A stretch of DNA of 64,000 nt. Origin: Sanguibacter antarcticus. GTDB taxonomy: Bacteria; Actinomycetota; Actinomycetes; Actinomycetales; Cellulomonadaceae. Below the pieces are notes generated by a model. The model worked only from the letters and a program-made list of their open reading frames with translations, was not told where the DNA came from and did no database searches. This document shows, in pieces, positions 1-6,400 of the stretch. Location: NCBI RefSeq assembly GCF_002564005.1, contig NZ_PDJG01000001.1, positions 2,604,001 to 2,668,000 of the forward strand, in the 5' to 3' direction. The stretch's first letter is position 1. The number at the start of each line of letters is the position of its first letter. The translations under genes were made by a program, and so were the position numbers.

Positions 1-2172
1 CCGGTCGACGACGATCTGCAGCGTGGGCTGCTCGGCGGCGCGGTCGGAGCCGACCTCGGTGGCGTCGTCGACGTCCTGGACGGCGGTGAGGACCTGGTCG
101 GCGGCCTCGGCGAGGGACGCGTCGTCCCCGGCCTCGACGATGATGTCGACGGTCGAGGAGAACCCGCCGCCGTTGTCGGGCAACGTGATGGTCCCGGCGT
201 CGGTGAGCGCGGCCATGGCGTCACGGACGGTGTCCTTGAGCGCGACCTGGTCGGCGTCCTCGTCGGTCGTGACGATGAACGACGCGGTGCCGCCGCCTCC
301 GCCGAGCATCGCGGCGAGGCCGTCGCCGCCGGAGCCTGCCGTCATCATGACGGCGTCGATCCCGTCGATGTCCGCGAGGGCGTCCTCGACCTTCGTGGCG
401 CCCTCGCTCACGGCGTCGAGGTCGGTGCCGGGCTCGAACTCCTGCGTGATCGAGAGCGAGTTCTGCCCGGTGCTGCCGAGGAAGTCGACCTTGAGGAGCG
501 GCACGAGGGAGACGGTGACGACGAGGAGGAGCACCGAGGCGACGAGCGTGATGACCGGGTGGCGCTGGGTGGAGCGCAGCACGGGCTTGTACGCGCGCTG
601 CAGCGGACCGTTGTGCTCTTTCTCCTCGGCGTCGGCGCGCGCCTGCGCGGCCAGCGCGGCGGCGGCCGGGTCGGCGGTGGTCGTCGCGGTGGCGTTGGCC
701 GTCGTCCCGAGGAACCAGTAGGAGAGCACGGGGACGATCGTCAGTGCCACGACGAGCGAGGAGAGCATGGCGATCGCGACGGTGATCGCGAAGGGCCGGA
801 AGAGCTCGCCGACGGTGCCGCTCACCAGAGCGATGGGCAGGAAGACGGCGATGGTGGTGAGCGTGGAGGCGGTGATGGCGCCGGCGACCTCGCGGACACC
901 GGTGAGGATCGAGGCCGTCTTGGGCTCGCCGTAGCTGAGGTGTCGCTTGATGTTCTCGATGACGACGATGGAGTCGTCGACGACGCGTCCGATGGCGATG
1001 GTCAGCGCACCGAGCGTGAGCATGTTGAGCGTGTAGCCGCCGAGGTACAGGCCGACGAACGTCACGAGCACGGACAGCGGGATGGAGATGGCGGTCACGA
1101 GCGTCGAGCGCACGGACATGAGGAAGACGAGGATGACGACGACGGCGAAGACGAGGCCGAGCAACCCCTCGATGGCGAGGTGGTTGATGGACTCTTCGAT
1201 GAACGGCGCCTGGCTGAACAGGACGTTGAGCTCGACGTCGTCGAGCTCGGTCGCGAGCGACGCGAGGACGTCGTCGACGCCGTGGGAGACGGTCACGAGG
1301 TCGGCGTCGGTCGTGGCGGTGATGGAGAGCGAGAGGCTCTCGACGCCGTTCGTGCGCGTGATCGAGGTGATCTCGGAGGGGACGAGCGAGACGTCGGCGA
1401 TGCTGCCGAGCGCGACGACGGCGCCGGGCGTCGTGGCCGACGCGAGCGGGAGGGCCGCGAGGTCGTCGAGCGTCGTGAGCGGGGAGCCTGCCTGGACGGA
1501 GAGCTCTTCGCCGTCCTCGGCGATGCTCCCGACCGGGAGCGTGAGCCCGTTGGCGTCGAGCGCGGCGCTGATGTCCGTGACGGAGACGCCTGCGGCAGCG
1601 AGGTCGGCCATCCGCGGGGAGATGACGATGCGTTCGGTCTGCGCGCCGGAGACGGTCGCGGCGCGGACGCCGTCGACGGCTTCGAGCTGCGGGACGGCCA
1701 CGGCGGCGAGCCGGGCGGAGAGGTCGGTCGTCGAGCCGCCGGAGGATGCGGTGATGAACATGATGGGGAACTCGGAGAAGCCGCCGGAGAGGACCTCGGG
1801 GGTGGCGTCGGCCGGGAGCGACGTGACGGAGTCGAGAGCGGACTCCAGCGCTCGCGTGAACTCGACGGAGTCGGTGCCGAACGCGTAGTTGACCGTGATC
1901 ATCGAGAGGGACCCGGAGGAGCTGGCGACGACCTGCTCGACGTCCGGGACGGCCGTGATCGCCTGGGAGAGCGGGGCGCTGATCTGCTCGTCGATCACCT
2001 CGGGGCTGCCGCCTGGCAGCGTGGTGATCACCGTGGCCTGGGGAAGGTCGATCGAGGGGATGAGCTCTTGCTTGAGGCTCGTCATCGAGTAGAGACCGAG
2101 CCCGGCGATCATGAGCGTGACCAGGGCGACGAGCGCCCTGTTGGCCAGGCTCAGTCGGGTGAGGCGAAACAT
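1..2172 (-). CDS. RND-family efflux permease (HAE1/AcrB type), 3' part outside window
   Basis: Membrane exporter of the RND superfamily, of the kind Gram-positives use for drugs, lipopeptides or fatty acids. The frame is still open at base 1, so only 724 residues are seen; members usually have 1000-1050. The protein starts with a membrane anchor after MFRLTRLSLANRAL, then a porter domain beginning PGGSPEVIDEQ near residue 55. A membrane block near residue 400 carries GRVVDDSIVVIENIKRH, the conserved RND segment. ATG 2172 is chosen because it lies directly before the anchor; no clear ribosome binding site is seen. The gene is divergent from marR across a large palindrome, so ligand-relieved repression is likely. 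Substrate unknown. Confidence 0.9.
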   Translation of the reverse strand, partial: MFRLTRLSLANRALVALVTLMIAGLGLYSMTSLKQELIPSIDLPQATVITTLPGGSPEVIDEQISAPLSQAITAVPDVEQVVASSSGSLSMITVNYAFGTDSVEFTRALESALDSVTSLPADATPEVLSGGFSEFPIMFITASSGGSTTDLSARLAAVAVPQLEAVDGVRAATVSGAQTERIVISPRMADLAAAGVSVTDISAALDANGLTLPVGSIAEDGEELSVQAGSPLTTLDDLAALPLASATTPGAVVALGSIADVSLVPSEITSITRTNGVESLSLSITATTDADLVTVSHGVDDVLASLATELDDVELNVLFSQAPFIEESINHLAIEGLLGLVFAVVVILVFLMSVRSTLVTAISIPLSVLVTFVGLYLGGYTLNMLTLGALTIAIGRVVDDSIVVIENIKRHLSYGEPKTASILTGVREVAGAITASTLTTIAVFLPIALVSGTVGELFRPFAITVAIAMLSSLVVALTIVPVLSYWFLGTTANATATTTADPAAAALAAQARADAEEKEHNGPLQRAYKPVLRSTQRHPVITLVASVLLLVVTVSLVPLLKVDFLGSTGQNSLSITQEFEPGTDLDAVSEGATKVEDALADIDGIDAVMMTAGSGGDGLAAMLGGGGGTASFIVTTDEDADQVALKDTVRDAMAALTDAGTITLPDNGGGFSSTVDIIVEAGDDASLAEAADQVLTAVQDVDDATEVGSDRAAEQPTLQIVVDR

Positions 2173-2208
2173 GGGGACCACCAGGGGTGTAGGGGCTGCT
2201 AGCGTAAG

Positions 2209-2246
2209 TACTTAGCGTCACACAAACGTTAGTGTGAGGCTAAGTA
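2209..2246. promoter_or_regulatory. 38-bp palindrome between RND pump and marR
   Basis: Arms TACTTAGCGTCACAC (2209-2223) and GTGTGAGGCTAAGTA (2232-2246) are complementary except for one pair, and the centre holds the palindrome AACGTT (2225-2230). The element lies 36 bp before the pump start and 52 bp before marR. Size, symmetry and position fit a MarR dimer operator controlling both genes. This is inferred, as no binding data are available. Confidence 0.75.
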
Positions 2247-2298
2247 ACCTGTCAACGCGGATCGCCGACAGGTCGACCCGAACCGGGAGAACAGACGC

Positions 2299-2808
2299 AT
2301 GGCACCCGTGGACACCGCCGCCCGCGACGACGATCACGCCGACGAGCGCGCCGACATCATCAAGCAGCTCTTCGAGGCCCAGTGTGAGCTGGAGACCACC
2401 GTCATGCCCCGGATGGCCGAAGAGCTCATGACGATCCCGCTGACGATGCAGCAGCTCAAGGTCCTCGCAGTCCTCGTCACCGAGACCGACGACAACACCG
2501 TCCACGGGCTGGCCACCACGCTCAACGTCTCCCTCGCCACGATGTCCGGGATCCTCGACCGCCTCACGACGCACGGCATGGCGACCCGCACCGAGGACCC
2601 CACAGACCACCGGGTGCGGCGCATCCTCGCGACGACGGAGGGCCGGAACATCATCCGACGCCTGCTCGTCGCCCAGCCCCAGGTCGACCACGCCCCCGTC
2701 GCGCTCCTCGCGCTCGACGACCTCAGGGCCCTCAACCAGGGCGTCCAAGCACTCGTGCACGCGACCCGGGCAGCAACACGCGACGAGACGTCAGAGACTC
2801 CCTCCTGA
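2299..2808 (+). CDS. MarR-family transcriptional regulator
   Basis: 169-aa winged-helix regulator. The recognition-helix region TLNVSLATMSGILDRLTTHG is followed by the wing with the DPTDHRVRRI segment typical of MarR proteins (D-R pattern near residues 100-106). Flanking helices would form the dimer. ATG 2299 is preceded by GGGAGAAC about 8 nt upstream. It is divergent from the RND pump, with a near-perfect 38-bp palindrome between them, so it probably represses the pump and itself until a ligand binds. The C-terminal half is shorter and less conserved than in classical MarR. The ligand cannot be read from sequence. Confidence 0.88.
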   Translation: MAPVDTAARDDDHADERADIIKQLFEAQCELETTVMPRMAEELMTIPLTMQQLKVLAVLVTETDDNTVHGLATTLNVSLATMSGILDRLTTHGMATRTEDPTDHRVRRILATTEGRNIIRRLLVAQPQVDHAPVALLALDDLRALNQGVQALVHATRAATRDETSETPS

Positions 2809-2887
2809 CCCGTCCGACGCGCGCGACCTGCCCGTTCGTCGCAGACTGGGAGACGCCCACCGCCATCGCACCCAAGGACGTGACACC

Positions 2888-3070
2888 GTGAAGCACCTCG
2901 CCTCCAGGCTCCGCTCGATCATCGTCGTGAGCGTCGTCGCCTGCATCGCGCGCGCCATCGGCCGACGCATCTCCGACCAGTCCGTGAAGAACAACCACGG
3001 CCAGGCGACGAGCCTCTCGCAGACGCTCGACTCTCTCACGGCGAAGCGTGGGGCGACCGCGAAGCACTGA
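2888..3070 (+). CDS. Small membrane-associated protein, unknown function
   Basis: A 60-aa reading frame starting at GTG 2888, seven bases after an AAGGACG ribosome binding site (2874-2880). Residues 9-22 (LRSIIVVSVVACIARAIG) are a short hydrophobic stretch after a basic N-terminus; the rest is polar (SDQSVKNNHG). It lies 79 bp after marR and could be co-transcribed with it. I do not recognise the family. Support is the good ribosome binding site and the lack of a competing frame; it may still be a chance ORF. Confidence 0.4.
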   Translation: MKHLASRLRSIIVVSVVACIARAIGRRISDQSVKNNHGQATSLSQTLDSLTAKRGATAKH

Positions 3071-3085
3071 CGCTGGTCCGCCACC

Positions 3086-3355
3086 TCACCCCCGACGCGC
3101 GGCCATCTTCTCGTAGCGCCACGCGAGCAGCTCCCGGTCTGGCCGGTCGGCGGAGCGTTGCGACGTCGAGATGGTGCGCCCGTGCATCTCCTGGAGACCG
3201 TGCTTGAGCACGGGGCCGTCGGTCTCAGCAGGAAGGTCGCTGTCGATCTCGACGCCACAGTCGGGCGTGATGCCCATCATGTTCTGGTCAGAGGCCCGGT
3301 ACTGGACCCCGTCGATGATGCGCAGCCGCAGGGCCGCCTCGACCAGGGTGTCCAT
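3086..3355 (-). CDS. Hypothetical 89-aa protein
   Basis: Small protein beginning MDTLVEAALRLRIIDGVQYR and ending in WRYEKMAARRG. A strong ribosome binding site, GGAGGTGAG (complement of 3364-3372), sits nine bases before ATG 3355, so this start is preferred over an in-frame GTG at 3364 that overlaps the site. The protein has no signal peptide or membrane segment and no motif I recognise. It is convergent with the 60-aa gene (stops 15 bp apart) and divergent from the tandem peptide genes. Base composition and balanced amino-acid use suggest a real gene. Confidence 0.6.
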   Translation of the reverse strand: MDTLVEAALRLRIIDGVQYRASDQNMMGITPDCGVEIDSDLPAETDGPVLKHGLQEMHGRTISTSQRSADRPDRELLAWRYEKMAARRG

Positions 3356-3402
3356 GGGCTGCACTCACCTCCACGACACGCCGAGCGCAGTATCTGAGCG
3401 TC

Positions 3403-3428
3403 TGCGGGCACTTCTCCCCATGGCGGCA
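3403..3428 (+). repeat. 26-bp leader repeat, copy 1
   Basis: This 26-bp sequence, with core GGGCACTTCTCCCCAT at 3406-3421, is identical to 3683-3708. It ends 57 bp before the first 30-aa peptide gene. A third, partial copy of the core with one mismatch is at 53825-53840. Role unknown; a regulator or RNA element of the leader is possible. Confidence 0.8.
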
Positions 3429-3485
3429 GGGCGACCTCGTCGTCAGAGTAGGTGGAGCATCTGCCAACCCGACAACGGAGCCCCC

Positions 3486-3578
3486 ATGTCCAGGCGCCGC
3501 CGTTTCACCTCCGTTCCCCGCCGTATCGTCCGAGCAGCGGTGCGCGTGCTCAAGGCCTTCCTCGAGCTGAACGGCTGA
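3486..3578 (+). CDS. 30-aa cationic peptide, tandem paralogue 1
   Basis: ATG 3486 follows an ACGGAG ribosome binding site (3475-3480). The peptide starts MSRRRRFTSVPRR and ends RVLKAFLELNG, giving a net charge of about +8 and an amphipathic C-terminal half. The same-length ORF at 3769 shares R4, R6, S9, P11-R12-R13, A17-A18-V19 and several leucines, and the same leader repeat lies 57-60 bp before both. Paired conservation of leader, length and pattern argues for real coding. Function is unknown; a short antimicrobial, signalling or leader peptide is conceivable. Confidence 0.5.
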   Translation: MSRRRRFTSVPRRIVRAAVRVLKAFLELNG

Positions 3579-3682
3579 GAACGGCGCAGCCGAACGCGTG
3601 CTGAGCCCTGACCTGCGTGGCTGGGACGACTTCGTCACGGAAGCCGAGCTGATGGAGCCCGCTCGTGAGTCCGCGGAGGACG

Positions 3683-3708
3683 TGCGGGCACTTCTCCCCA
3701 TGGCGGCA
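3683..3708 (+). repeat. 26-bp leader repeat, copy 2
   Basis: Identical to 3403-3428 and offset by exactly 280 bp. It is followed 60 bp later by the second 30-aa ORF. The whole unit (leader plus ORF) therefore looks like a tandem duplication that has diverged outside the leader core. Confidence 0.8.
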
Positions 3709-3727
3709 AGGCTGCGCCGGGGTCACA

Positions 3728-3750
3728 GTGGGTGAAGTTTTTTCACCCGC
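3728..3750 (+). promoter_or_regulatory. Stem-loop in leader of second 30-aa peptide gene
   Basis: GGGTGAA (3730-3736), loop GTTTT, TTCACCC (3742-3748) form a perfect 7-bp stem, extended by a G-U and a G-C pair. It ends 21 bp before ATG 3769, directly upstream of the GGAG ribosome binding site. A weaker hairpin (GGTGG/CCAACC, 3451-3470) is at the matching place in unit 1. It may act as a translational or transcriptional control hairpin. Confidence 0.5.
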
Positions 3751-3768
3751 CCGACTACGGAGCCTCCT

Positions 3769-3861
3769 ATGCCCACGCGCCACCGTCCTGCCTCTGCTCC
3801 ACGCCGCGCGACCCAGGCCGCGGTGCTCGCGCTCACAGCGCTCCTCTCGCTGAGCGCCTGA
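3769..3861 (+). CDS. 30-aa peptide, tandem paralogue 2
   Basis: ATG 3769 follows ACGGAGCCTCCT. The peptide starts MPTRHRPASAPRR and ends ALTALLSLSA, so a basic head is followed by a hydrophobic tail that resembles a signal peptide with nothing behind it. It has exactly the same length (93 bp with stop) as the ORF at 3486 and about a dozen matching positions, while the arginines of the second half are replaced by hydrophobic residues. I do not recognise a family. The two could be a pair with different membrane behaviour. Confidence 0.5.
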   Translation: MPTRHRPASAPRRATQAAVLALTALLSLSA

Positions 3862-3939
3862 GACCGCGAGTCCTCCTCGGAGGGCGCCTCTCGAGGCCTC
3901 TACGCTGATGGGGTCCTGGCCGTCGTCGAGAGGCGTCGC

Positions 3940-5115
3940 ATGTCTGATCGCCCCGCGTTCCTGCCTGCCGCCTCGGTGGGTGCGCCTGGATCTGAGGTGG
4001 CGTCGGCCCCGGTGCGCCGACGCCCCCGGAGCCGGCCGTGGTTGATCGGCATCGTCGCGGCGCTCGTCGTCGTGCTCGCTGCGGGTGCGGTGGTCGTCGG
4101 GTTGTTCCTGGTCACCGAGGCACGCAGGTCGGTGGCGGCGCGGGACATCGACGACATCCTGGGTGCGGCTCCCGGGGTGAGCGTCGTGGACGTCTCGTAC
4201 TCCTCCAGCCCCTTCTCGTCGGGGCGGACCTTTCTCGTCACTGTCCGCGTGGACACTGGGACGAGCACCTCGGACCTCTCAGCAGCACTGGTCGCCTGTC
4301 AGCAGCGCTGGCGCGACTCACCTCTCGGGGACGACGCGGTCCAGACGGGTATCGAGATCGTCGCGGCCGACGATGCTGAGGTCGATGCTGAGGTCGATGC
4401 GTCGGACGCGCAGGCGTCTCTCTCCTTCAGCGGCTGGCACCTCGCCGAGGAGCAGACCGCCGCCCACGTCGCGTACTGGGCGATGCTCCGCGAGGTGCTC
4501 GGCCCTGTCACGGTCGGGGTCTCCTCCTACGTCGACGAGACGACGAGCTCGCTGTTCGTCGACGTTCCGCGGGCGACCGTCGCGACGCCGACGGACCTGG
4601 CCGACCGGATCGACGAAGCCGCTTCGGCAACGCCTCCCGCTGGCCGGTGGACGTGGTCGGTCAGCACCGTCGGCTCCCCTGGTGACGACACGTCGCGGTA
4701 TGCGCTCGATACGCTCGGGAGCCGCCCCGATGCTCGGGTTCTCGAGCTGTGGCGAGGTGCCGCCGCGCTCGCGTCGAGCAGCCCTCGCACGCCGGGGCTG
4801 TGGCTTCGGACCGGGACGGGGGTCGATCCCGCAGCCACGCTCCTCGTCACGTTCCCGGCCGGAGAGGGCCTCGACGGCCCGGACGGCTCCGACGCCGCGA
4901 GCGACGCCTTCGTCGGCGGCCCCTCCTGGGACGACGCCGTCGGGTTCGCCGAGCTCGTCGCCGCCTCGGAGCACGGCACCCGGCTGTGGATCCAGGTCGA
5001 GGGGACGTTCGTCGCGGAGATCTCGTCAGGCTCGTGCGCCGCAGCCCCGGCGCAGCAGGTCGTCACGCAAGCGCTCCTGGAGCACCTGAGAACGGCTCGG
5101 CCGGACGACTGCTGA
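3940..5115 (+). CDS. Membrane-anchored extracytoplasmic protein, unknown function
   Basis: 391-aa protein with a basic, proline-rich cytoplasmic head (VRRRPRSRPW), one membrane helix at about residues 30-58 (IGIVAALVVVLAAG) and a large Ala/Asp/Ser-rich outer domain. An acidic repeat DAEVDAEVDA occurs near residue 147. The outer part has two similar alpha/beta stretches, which may be a duplicated fold, and a Cys pair near the C-terminus (SGSCAA and DDC). ATG 3940 has GAGAGG upstream. It stands alone, convergent with the YitT gene. No enzyme motif is visible; a surface or binding protein is the most that can be said. Confidence 0.75.
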   Translation: MSDRPAFLPAASVGAPGSEVASAPVRRRPRSRPWLIGIVAALVVVLAAGAVVVGLFLVTEARRSVAARDIDDILGAAPGVSVVDVSYSSSPFSSGRTFLVTVRVDTGTSTSDLSAALVACQQRWRDSPLGDDAVQTGIEIVAADDAEVDAEVDASDAQASLSFSGWHLAEEQTAAHVAYWAMLREVLGPVTVGVSSYVDETTSSLFVDVPRATVATPTDLADRIDEAASATPPAGRWTWSVSTVGSPGDDTSRYALDTLGSRPDARVLELWRGAAALASSSPRTPGLWLRTGTGVDPAATLLVTFPAGEGLDGPDGSDAASDAFVGGPSWDDAVGFAELVAASEHGTRLWIQVEGTFVAEISSGSCAAAPAQQVVTQALLEHLRTARPDDC

Positions 5116-5152
5116 GACCCGACCCGCGACGCCGCCGAACTCGCCGTCGACC

Positions 5153-5818
5153 TCAGGCGAGGTAGCGTCCGGGCCGGTGGTTCATGGCGAGGATGACGTT
5201 GAGCACGACCACCCCGAGCACCGAGGCGAGCACCACCTGGGCGTCGACGACGAGGAGTGCGGCAAGCACGATGACTGCGTCGAAGCAGAGCTGGACGAGC
5301 CCGGCGCTGAGCCCGAACCGTTCTTGGACGAAGAGGACGAAGATGCCGAGGCCGCCGGCGCTGGCGCGGTGACGGAAGAGCACGATGAAGGCCAGGCCCA
5401 TGAACATCCCGCCCATCGCGCACGCATAGAACGGCGTGATGAACGTGATGGTGATGTTGGCTGCGTGCGCCTCGGTGAGCACGGAGATGAGACCGACGAC
5501 GGTGAACGTCTTGAGCGTGAACACCCACCCCATCCGCACCACGGCCAGGACGTAGAACGGCAGGTTGATGAGGAAGAAGACGATGCTGAAGCTCCAGCCC
5601 GTCGAGTAGGTGATGAGGAAGGCGATCCCGGCGAGACCACCGGAGACACCACCGACGTCTTTGAGGAGCATGAGCCCGAAAGACAGCGCCGTCGCACCGA
5701 CGAGGAGCGCCACGACGTCCTCGCTCGGACGGTGCGGTCGCGCGGGGACGGGTGGTGCGGCTGGCCGCGCGGGGCTGGTAGTTGTCACCGGTGTAGCGTG
5801 CGGCCAGACGCTCGCCAT
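5153..5818 (-). CDS. YitT/YczE-type integral membrane protein
   Basis: 221-aa membrane protein with five to six hydrophobic segments. GGVSGGLAGIAFLITYSTGW near residue 55 is the glycine-rich signature of the YitT (DUF161) family, and the last segment ends VLNVILAMNHRPGRYLA. Family members are putative transporters of unknown substrate. ATG 5818 is used; a longer frame upstream would run into the divergent regulator. The gene is divergent from an Lrp/AsnC regulator with a TGCGCA repeat between them, and Lrp proteins often control a divergent exporter, so amino-acid-related export is a reasonable guess. Confidence 0.8.
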   Translation of the reverse strand: MASVWPHATPVTTTSPARPAAPPVPARPHRPSEDVVALLVGATALSFGLMLLKDVGGVSGGLAGIAFLITYSTGWSFSIVFFLINLPFYVLAVVRMGWVFTLKTFTVVGLISVLTEAHAANITITFITPFYACAMGGMFMGLAFIVLFRHRASAGGLGIFVLFVQERFGLSAGLVQLCFDAVIVLAALLVVDAQVVLASVLGVVVLNVILAMNHRPGRYLA

Positions 5819-5840
5819 GCACAACAGAGCGGCCGTCGGT

Positions 5841-5855
5841 TGCGCATAGTGCGCA
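5841..5855. promoter_or_regulatory. Lrp-type operator between YitT gene and lrp/asnC
   Basis: TGCGCATAGTGCGCA is a perfect inverted repeat (TGCGCA, spacer TAG, TGCGCA) between two divergent starts, 22 bp from the YitT start and 33 bp from the regulator start. TTGCGCA-type half sites are known for actinobacterial Lrp/AsnC proteins, so this is the likely binding site. Confidence 0.6.
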
Positions 5856-5888
5856 CTCAGATCACCGCGCGGGCGTAACGTGCTCAGC

Positions 5889-6353
5889 ATGACACCGATC
5901 GACGCCCTCGACGCCCGTATCCTTCTCGCGCTCGACGACGACCCGGACGCGACGACGCTCGGCCTCTCGCGGGAGCTGGGAGCAGCCCGCAACACGGTGC
6001 ACGCGCGGCTGCGACGGCTCGAGGAGTCCGGGGCGCTGCGCGCGCCGAGCCGGCGTCTCGACCCGCGTGCGCTCGGGTACGAGCTCCTCGCGTTCGTCAC
6101 GCTGTCGATCAGCCAGGCGTCGCGCGAGGACGCCGTCGCGGGGCTGGCCCGCATCCCGGAGATCGTGGAGATGCACGCGATCTCCGGCGAGGGCGACCTC
6201 ATCGCACGCGTCGTCGCGCGCGACACCCAGCACCTCTACACGGTGACGAGCGCGATGCTCACGATCGACGGGATCGCCCGCTCCAGCACGACGATCGTGC
6301 TCGCCGAGGAGCTCCCGTCACGGATGGGACCGTTGCTGCGCTCGCTCGTGTGA
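5889..6353 (+). CDS. Lrp/AsnC-family transcriptional regulator
   Basis: 154-aa regulator. The N-terminal helix-turn-helix (LDARILLALDDDPDATTLGL, then RELGAARNTVHARLRRLEES) is followed by the RAM ligand-binding domain, where EMHAISGEGDLIARVVARD is the conserved G-D loop. ATG 5889 is preferred; a GTG at 5880 is in frame but would start closer to the operator. It is divergent from the YitT-type gene, with a TGCGCA inverted repeat in between. It probably responds to an amino acid and controls that exporter-like neighbour. Confidence 0.88.
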   Translation: MTPIDALDARILLALDDDPDATTLGLSRELGAARNTVHARLRRLEESGALRAPSRRLDPRALGYELLAFVTLSISQASREDAVAGLARIPEIVEMHAISGEGDLIARVVARDTQHLYTVTSAMLTIDGIARSSTTIVLAEELPSRMGPLLRSLV

Positions 6354-6400
6354 GGTGCGTCCGCGGCCCTGCGGGTTGACATGGGAGCGGTTACGTTCGG

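Noticed and set aside
221..2221. Long minus-strand frame overlapping the RND gene
   Set aside because: Shifted frame with Arg/His/Pro-rich sequence. The true RND frame is open to the window edge and has clear motifs.
3598..3735. 45-codon frame ending inside the stem-loop of peptide unit 2
   Set aside because: It reads through the leader repeat (RALLPMAA), but in unit 1 the matching frame continues instead of ending, and no ribosome binding site is present. Not enough support.
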